A stretch of 64,000 bases of DNA from Planctomycetota bacterium (GTDB lineage Bacteria; Planctomycetota; UBA1135; GCA-002686595): the NCBI GenBank assembly GCA_016709875.1, contig JADJLZ010000002.1, positions 186,001 through 250,000 of the forward strand, in the 5' to 3' direction. A program made the translations under genes and the position numbers. Within the stretch, counting starts at the first letter, position 1, and every line of letters begins with the position of its first letter. Below the pieces are notes generated by a model. The model worked only from the letters and a program-made list of their open reading frames with translations, was not told where the DNA came from and searched no databases. This document shows, piece by piece, positions 54,847-64,000 of the stretch.

Positions 54847-56000
54847 GCGAGGAGCTCCGCACCGTGCGCGCGCGTGCCCGGGCCCGTGACCGCGTCGAAC
54901 ACGCGCTCCATGTTGCCGCCGCAGATCGCGAGCACCTCGCTCTCGTCGAAGCCGCGCGCGAAGAGCGCCTCGACCAGGTTGCCGTAGCAGCTCGCGTCCT
55001 CGAGCCCCTGCGGCGTGCGCAGGATGCCGTCGAAGTCCGACCCGATCCCGACGTGCTCGATGCCCGCGACCTCGACCACGTGCTCGATGTGCTCGACCAC
55101 GACCCAGATCGGCAGCGGCTCGGCCTTCTCCTGCAGATACTCGCCTTGGCGCAGGAAGAGCTCGGTCGGATTCCGGCCCGCGAGGCGCTTGAAACCCTCG
55201 CTGTCGCGCAGCCGCTGATCTTCCTGCTGCCCCACGGCCGAGAGGAAGGGCACGCAGAACACGATGCCGCACACGCCGCCGTTGCGCTTCAGCGCGCGCA
55301 GCTGTTCGTCGGTCAGGTTGCGCTGGTGGCCGTGCAGCACCTTGCAGCCCGAGTGGCTCGCGATCACGGGCTTCGCGCTCGTCTCGAGCGCGTCGTAGAA
55401 CGACTTCTCCCCCGCGTGCGAGAGATCGATGAGCATCCCGAGCTCGTTCATCGTGCGCACGACGTCGCGGCCGAACTCGCTCAGTCCTTCCGGCGCCTCC
55501 GGCCCCGCGCCGCTCTGGCACGAGCGGATCCACGAGAGGTGGTTGTTCCAGACCAGCGTCAGCACGCGCACGCCGCGCTCGAAGAACCAAACGAGCTCGT
55601 CGAGGCTCTCCTCGAGCGAGTGCCCGCCTTCGATGCCGGGGATCCCGGCGAGCTTCCCCGCCGCGCGCGCCTCACGCAGTTGGCGGCCGTTGCCCGCGAA
55701 GGCGAGCCGCTCGGGGTGCGCCGCGAGGAGTCGGTGGAACTCGCGCAACAAGTTGCGCGTGCGCAGCTTGGCTCCGCCGAGCTCCGCGGCGATGTACTTG
55801 GGATCGACCCAGTTGACGAAGACCATCGAACCCAGCCCGCCCTGCTCGCCGCGCACGAGGTCGAGGTGGCCTTCCGTGCGCACTCCCAGGTCGTGTTCGA
55901 GGTCGAGTTGGCGCTGCAGCGAGTCGACGTGCGCGTCGAAGACCGGCCGGCGCGCGACGAGGGCGCGGGCGCGCGGCGAGAGGGCTCGGTCAGGGCTCAT
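54837..56000 (-). CDS. Membrane dipeptidase (renal dipeptidase family, M19)
   Basis: A zinc dipeptidase of 387 residues. Family motifs in order are FDAHVDSLQRQL (HxD metal ligands His24, Asp26), IPGIEGGHSLEE (bridging Glu), LIDLSHAGEKSF and PVIASHSGCKVLHGHQRNL (His ligands), and IGSDFDGI. There is no signal peptide, so it is probably cytoplasmic. Bacterial members cleave dipeptides, including D-amino-acid-containing ones from cell wall or diet. It is divergent from the methyltransferase gene, with a 43-bp gap. Confidence 0.92.
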   Translation of the reverse strand: MSPDRALSPRARALVARRPVFDAHVDSLQRQLDLEHDLGVRTEGHLDLVRGEQGGLGSMVFVNWVDPKYIAAELGGAKLRTRNLLREFHRLLAAHPERLAFAGNGRQLREARAAGKLAGIPGIEGGHSLEESLDELVWFFERGVRVLTLVWNNHLSWIRSCQSGAGPEAPEGLSEFGRDVVRTMNELGMLIDLSHAGEKSFYDALETSAKPVIASHSGCKVLHGHQRNLTDEQLRALKRNGGVCGIVFCVPFLSAVGQQEDQRLRDSEGFKRLAGRNPTELFLRQGEYLQEKAEPLPIWVVVEHIEHVVEVAGIEHVGIGSDFDGILRTPQGLEDASCYGNLVEALFARGFDESEVLAICGGNMERVFDAVTGPGTRAHGAELLAYD

Positions 56001-56043
56001 CGGAGCGCGCCAGCCTAGCCGCGCCCCGGGTAGCATGGGGAGG

Positions 56044-56898
56044 ATGAGCACAGGAGCCCCGAAGTCCCCCGTCGGCCGGGTCGGGGTCGTGCACGGCCGG
56101 ACGCCGCTGCTCGCGCGGCTCAACGCCTGGCGCAAGCGCTCGCCGCTCTCGCCCTACTGGCTGGACTGGAAGTTCCTGCGCGGGGCGATCGAGAAGCTCG
56201 CGCCCAGCGCCCGGGGCGTGATGCTCGACGTCGGTTGCTCCGAGCGACCCTACGGCGAGCTCTTCGCGCCCTACGTCACGCGCTACGTCGGACTGGACTA
56301 CCCGCCGGCGCTGCTCGACAAGCAGCCCGAGCTGTGGAAGATCCTCGACCGCGCCAAGCGCTCGGTGGACGTCTTCGGCGACGGCCGGCGGCTGCCCTTC
56401 GCCGACGCGAGCTTCGAGACGGTGCTCTCGACCGAGGTGCTCGAGCACGTGCTCTCTCCCCGCGCGGTGGTCGAAGAGATGGCGCGCGTGCTGAAGCCCG
56501 GTGGCCGGCTGCTCGTCACCGTGCCCTTCATGCAGCCGCTGCACGAAATCCCCTCGGACTTCTACCGCTACACGCCCTTCGCGCTGCGCCGCATGGTCGA
56601 GGAGACGGGCCTGGTGGTGGAGGTGATCGAGCCGCGCGGCAATTTCGCGGCCTCGCTCGGCGCGCTCGGGTCCCAGTACCTGCTGCGCTCCTTCGGGGCC
56701 AGCGAGCGCCAGAGCGACGGCAGCGTGATCCCCTCGCGCTGGAAGAGCCTGATCGTGTTCCCGGCCGCCGCCTTCCTCCAGACTGCCTTCTATCTGCTCT
56801 CCAAGGTCACCACGGACGACGCCGTGGCGCTCGGCTACAGCATCGTGGCGCGCAAGCCAGAGGCGCCCGGCGGCGGCCGAGCCACTCTGTCAGCCTGA
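56044..56898 (+). CDS. Class I SAM-dependent methyltransferase
   Basis: The protein has 284 residues. The SAM-binding motif I is VMLDVGCSERPYGELF (about 59-74), followed by acidic strand 2 (VGLDYPP), DGRRLPFADASFETVLSTEVLEHV (motifs II-III) and RVLKPGGRLLVTVPF. This is a UbiE/COQ5-like or Methyltransf_11 layout. The C-terminal part contains YRYTPFALRRMVEETGL, often seen in methyltransferases of surface-polysaccharide or lipid clusters. The substrate is unknown. It ends within the CTGTCAG palindrome before the receiver gene. Confidence 0.88.
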   Translation: MSTGAPKSPVGRVGVVHGRTPLLARLNAWRKRSPLSPYWLDWKFLRGAIEKLAPSARGVMLDVGCSERPYGELFAPYVTRYVGLDYPPALLDKQPELWKILDRAKRSVDVFGDGRRLPFADASFETVLSTEVLEHVLSPRAVVEEMARVLKPGGRLLVTVPFMQPLHEIPSDFYRYTPFALRRMVEETGLVVEVIEPRGNFAASLGALGSQYLLRSFGASERQSDGSVIPSRWKSLIVFPAAAFLQTAFYLLSKVTTDDAVALGYSIVARKPEAPGGGRATLSA

Positions 56899-56916
56899 CA
56901 GGGGCGGGCGCCCGCC
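56887..56916 (+). terminator. Two adjacent palindromes at the methyltransferase stop codon
   Basis: CTGTCAG-C-CTGACAG (56887-56901) includes the stop codon, and GGCGGGCGCCCGCC (56903-56916) is a perfect 14-bp palindrome just after it. CTGACAG occurs again at 56955-56961. There is no T-run, so termination is uncertain, and the repeated CTGACAG could instead be a protein-binding site. Confidence 0.35.
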
Positions 56917-57040
56917 TCCCCCCTCGCTGCCACGCTGACAGTCGCAGGGCGGCTCCAGGGCCCTCCAGATGGGTCCGTCGGGCTCCCGGGGGCCCCGGCA
57001 TGCGCTTTGCTTTTCCAGGTGCCCGATTCCCGGGATCTGC

Positions 57041-57436
57041 ATGGCCATCTCCAGACGAGTCCTCGTTGCCGATGACGACCGCGACCTGCGCGCGTGCGTC
57101 TGCGATCTGCTTGGGGACTGGCCGCTGGAGATCATCCAGGCCGAGACCGGAAGCGCCGCGCTCGAGATCCTGCGCGGGGAGCCCCTGCTGCTCGCCCTGC
57201 TCGACATGCACATGCCGGGCTACACCGGGCTCGAACTCGTCAGCCTGGTCCGCCGGGAGACGCTGGGCGTGCCTTGCATCGTCCTCTCGGGCGACGCCAC
57301 CGAGGCGTTGCGCTCGATGGCGATGCACGAGGGCGCGTTGGCGGTCTTCCGCAAGCCGCCCGAGCCGGCCCTGCTGCGCGCCGAGATCTCGCGCGTGCTG
57401 CGCCTGTCCGACGGCCTGGACCGCCCCCTGCACTGA
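57041..57436 (+). CDS. Single-domain response regulator (receiver protein)
   Basis: The protein has 131 residues, essentially one CheY-like receiver domain. The acidic pocket is DDD (11-13), the phosphoacceptor is Asp55 in LLDMHMPGYTG, the switch Ser is S83 (VLSGDA) and the conserved Lys is K105 (FRKPPEP). No output domain is present and no histidine kinase is nearby, so it may act in a phosphorelay or by protein-protein contact. It stands alone between the methyltransferase and groES. Confidence 0.92.
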   Translation: MAISRRVLVADDDRDLRACVCDLLGDWPLEIIQAETGSAALEILRGEPLLLALLDMHMPGYTGLELVSLVRRETLGVPCIVLSGDATEALRSMAMHEGALAVFRKPPEPALLRAEISRVLRLSDGLDRPLH

Positions 57437-57502
57437 ACCAAGCCTTCCGCGCCTGCGCGCGGGAGCGCCTTCCCCTCACCATCCCTGACTCACAGAACCA
57501 CA

Positions 57503-57514
57503 CTCTTCGAAGAG
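57503..57514. promoter_or_regulatory. 12-bp perfect palindrome before groES
   Basis: CTCTTCGAAGAG is perfectly palindromic and lies 11 bp before the groES ATG. A CIRCE element (TTAGCACTC-N9-GAGTGCTAA) is absent from the 89-bp upstream gap, so this may be the local control site or chance. Confidence 0.3.
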
Positions 57515-57525
57515 CTTCGATACCC

Positions 57526-57858
57526 ATGAGCACCAAGACCCAAGCCAAGCCCAACACGAACAAGAAGTCCGGCTCGATCCGCCCGCTGGGCGATCGCGTG
57601 CTGATCAAGCGCGCGGAAGCCGAGTCCAAGACCGCCGGCGGGATCCTGCTCCCCGAGAGCGCCAAGGACAAGCCCAAGGAGGGCAGCGTGATCGCGATCG
57701 GCGAAGGCCGCACGCTCGACAACGGCACGCGCTCGACCTTCTCGGTCAAGGTCGGCGACACCGTGCTCTTCACCTCCTACGCCGGCACCGAAGTGAAGTT
57801 CGGCGGCGAGGACTACCTGATCATGCGCGAGGAAGACATCCTCGGCATCGTCGGCTGA
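57526..57858 (+). CDS. groES: Co-chaperonin GroES
   Basis: GroES caps the GroEL ring during protein folding. The 110-residue protein has a Lys/Asn-rich N-terminal extension of about 16 residues, then the standard core: IRPLGDRVLIKRAEAESKTAGGILLPESAKDKP (quoted in parts, mobile loop included), GEGRTLDNG, VGDTVLFTSYAGTEVKFGGEDY and LIMREEDILGIV. groEL follows after 41 bp, forming the usual operon. Confidence 0.95.
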   Translation: MSTKTQAKPNTNKKSGSIRPLGDRVLIKRAEAESKTAGGILLPESAKDKPKEGSVIAIGEGRTLDNGTRSTFSVKVGDTVLFTSYAGTEVKFGGEDYLIMREEDILGIVG

Positions 57859-57899
57859 TCCACCCTCCCGCACACCCGAACCCAGAAAGCAAAGACAAC

Positions 57900-59514
<1,615 letters not shown>

Positions 59515-59539
59515 TCCCGTCTCCACGAGCGAGTACGAC

Positions 59540-59580
59540 GCGGGCCGTCCGGTGCGACCGGGCGGCCCGCTGTGTTTCTT
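59540..59580 (+). terminator. Terminator hairpin after groEL
   Basis: GCGGGCCG-t-CCGG-tgcga-CCGG-g-CGGCCCGC forms a 13-bp stem with one T-G pair (59540-59570), followed by TGTGTTTCTT. It lies between convergent groEL and the SNF2 helicase gene and could serve both. Confidence 0.75.
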
Positions 59581-59595
59581 GCGCGTCCGCGCGAC

Positions 59596-62782
<3,187 letters not shown>

Positions 62783-62860
62783 GAGCCGGAAGAGGATAGG
62801 GGTCGGATGAAGGCGCGGCCAGGGAGTGCGCTGCTAGACTGCCCCGCGCACGGCTCCAGA

Positions 62861-63667
62861 ATGCTCTCCGCTCGCCGCACGATCGCCGTCGACTGGTCGG
62901 GCGCCGCCCGCGGCGCGGAACGGCGCATCTGGCTCGCTGAGGTGGTGGAAGGCCGTTTGCTGCGTCTGGAATGCGGTCGGACGCGCGAGGAACTCGTGCG
63001 CCACCTCGCGGATTGCACGCAGCGCGAGCCCTCGCTCGCCGTCGGCTTCGATTTCGCGTTCGGATTTCCCGCCTGGTTCGCGCGCGAGCTCGGCGCGGGC
63101 CTCGCGCACGAGGCATGGAGCGCGGCCGCCGAGCGCGGCGAAGAGTGGCTCGCGCGCTCACCGGCGCCCTTCTTCGGCCGCAAGGGCTCGCGCCGGCCTG
63201 CCAAGGATCCCGCGCGGCCGCTGTGGCGGCGCACCGAGCTCGAGCACCCTGCGCTGCAGGGCATCGCGCCCAAGTCCGTGTTCCAGATCGGTGGCGCGGG
63301 CGCCGTCGGCACCGGATCGCTGCGCGGCATGCCGCTCCTGCCCGTCCTCGAGCGCGCCGGATTCTCGATCTGGCCCTTCGCGCGCGCGACGCCGCCCTTC
63401 GCGGCCGAGATCTACCCGCGCTGGTTCACCGGTCCGCTGGCGAAGTCCGTGCGCCGCTCACGCGCGCTGCACCTGGCCAACCATCCGCTGCCCGCCGCGC
63501 GAGAGCTCTGCGAACTCGCGGAGGCGAGCGAGGACGCCTTCGACGCCGCCTGCTCGGCCCTGGCCCTCGCCGGCGCGCGCGCTCCGGCCGATCCGGCCGA
63601 GTTCGATTCGGTCTTCGGGCTCGAGGGTCGGATCTGGAGGCCGATCACCGACCCGCATGCCCAGTAG
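62861..63667 (+). CDS. DUF429 family protein
   Basis: The protein has 268 residues. It has an RNase-H-like start with AVDWSGAARGAERRIWLAEV, then LAVGFDFAFGFPAWF, PKSVFQIGGAGAVGTGSLRGM, AEIYPRWFTG and a closing DAFDAACSALALA. The pattern of Asp in the first strand, FDFAF and the Glu/Asp in EIYP fits the predicted nuclease-like DUF429 family, whose function is unproven. It is divergent from the SNF2 helicase gene (78-bp gap). Its stop is 2 bp before a palindromic element. Confidence 0.85.
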   Translation: MLSARRTIAVDWSGAARGAERRIWLAEVVEGRLLRLECGRTREELVRHLADCTQREPSLAVGFDFAFGFPAWFARELGAGLAHEAWSAAAERGEEWLARSPAPFFGRKGSRRPAKDPARPLWRRTELEHPALQGIAPKSVFQIGGAGAVGTGSLRGMPLLPVLERAGFSIWPFARATPPFAAEIYPRWFTGPLAKSVRRSRALHLANHPLPAARELCELAEASEDAFDAACSALALAGARAPADPAEFDSVFGLEGRIWRPITDPHAQ

Positions 63668-63669
63668 TC

Positions 63670-63760
63670 GTGTACGGAGCCAGAGCAATTTGTCTCCGAT
63701 CCGGAGCCGCGCGCCGCGCGCGGCCCCGGATCGGAGACAAATTGCTCTGGCTCCGTACAC
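63670..63760. repeat. Long inverted repeat (35-bp arms), palindromic element copy B
   Basis: Arms 63670-63704 and 63726-63760 are exact reverse complements. The 21-bp centre is itself nearly self-complementary (GCCGCGCGC / GCGCGCGGC), so the whole 91 bp can fold as one hairpin. The outer 20 bp, GTGTACGGAGCCAGAGCAAT, differ at one position from the element at 38073-38225, and the inner arm (TTGTCTCCGATCCGG) differs more. It lies between the DUF429 stop and the next start codon, with TACACT 8 bp before that ATG. Confidence 0.85.
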
Positions 63761-63768
63761 TCTCCGCG

Positions 63769-64000
63769 ATGTCCACCGAGATCCCCGAGCAGATCCTGGC
63801 CTGGTTCGACCGCATCCTCGACAAGCTCCAGGAGCACCCCAGCTACGCGCAGAAGATCCGCGACTCGCACACGCGGCGCGAGCGCTGGATCCTGAACTAC
63901 CACTCGCACGGCGAGGGCCAGCCCTTCTGCGTCTCGATCTGCACGCGCGAGGAGAAGCTCGCGGTCTTCGGCCTGCCCGCGCCGCTCGAGGAGCTCGCCC
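63769..64000 (+). CDS. Unrecognised protein, N-terminal part (runs off window)
   Basis: An open frame of at least 77 codons starts at ATG 63769 and continues past the window end. The visible part is MSTEIPEQILAWFDRILDKL, then a charged helix and a beta segment (ERWILNYHSHGEGQPFCVSI). Codon usage matches real genes here. There is no signal peptide. The start directly follows the right arm of the palindromic element (8 bp away) and has no ribosome-binding site. No family was recognised. Confidence 0.7.
   Translation, partial: MSTEIPEQILAWFDRILDKLQEHPSYAQKIRDSHTRRERWILNYHSHGEGQPFCVSICTREEKLAVFGLPAPLEELA

Noticed and set aside
57437..57525. CIRCE heat-shock operator before groES
   Set aside because: The TTAGCACTC/GAGTGCTAA motif is absent.

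Overview
The window is about 64 kb of very GC-rich, densely packed bacterial chromosome. Codons almost always end in G or C, so long shadow reading frames occur on the opposite strand. The gene content points to a planctomycete (Planctomycetota), probably a marine or environmental lineage. Indicators are two DUF1080 (3-keto-disaccharide hydrolase-like) proteins, one fused to a beta-propeller, a helical-repeat stretch and a C-type cytochrome. Others are a Hanks-type Ser/Thr kinase with a repeat tail, ECF sigma factors, a FliA/WhiG-type sigma factor, prepilin-like genes and large secreted proteins with a shared Cys-containing C-terminal domain. This assignment is an inference from gene content. 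There is no rRNA in the window.

Layout. 1-3.5 kb: 3' end of argS, apt, a FliA/WhiG-type sigma factor and a membrane-anchored unknown. 3.6-10.6 kb, minus strand: kinase, a secreted protein with the shared C-terminal domain, and a lipoprotein resembling guanidino-modifying enzymes. 10.7-14.1 kb: birA, rph, an EAL-HDOD protein and rdgB. 14.2-19.8 kb: two paralogous secreted proteins separated by a divergent ECF sigma gene. 19.9-25 kb: lepA (reading frame broken twice), an SDR/Rrf2 regulator pair with a palindromic operator candidate, a DUF1569 gene and an enlarged signal peptidase I. 25.4-35.1 kb: lptB, a 1182-residue cytochrome fusion, a four-gene prepilin-like operon with a tandem duplication, and a HEAT-repeat protein. 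35.2-38.1 kb: etfB-etfA, a pterin carbinolamine dehydratase and fdhD. 38.1-48.3 kb: a perfect 43-bp inverted repeat, a DUF1080 protein, a candidate structured small RNA with a strong terminator, a JAMM-like protein without its metal motif, a YceH-family protein, a zinc-ribbon membrane protein, xdhC (frame broken), a fused salicylyl-CoA-hydroxylase-type flavoprotein, ada, a radical SAM protein and a lipoprotein. 48.3-57.4 kb: a thioesterase next to tRNA-Val(CAC), an ECF sigma factor, amidohydrolase, ligA, cytidine deaminase, a DUF669-like gene, sterol desaturase, dipeptidase, methyltransferase and a receiver protein. 57.5-64 kb: groES-groEL (groEL frame broken), a SWIM/SNF2 helicase (frame broken), a DUF429 protein, a second copy of the palindromic element, and the start of an unrecognised gene.

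The most interesting material is not the housekeeping genes. Two long inverted repeats at 38.1 and 63.7 kb share a 20-bp outer arm and end directly at gene starts. A shared 'CPC / GxGVRC / YYRDP' C-terminal domain occurs on three secreted proteins. A candidate ~150-nt RNA lies at 39.1-39.25 kb, and the pilin-like operon carries a tandem duplication. Five single- or double-base frame breaks in conserved genes (two in lepA, one each in groEL, the SNF2 helicase and xdhC) look more like sequence or assembly errors than biology.
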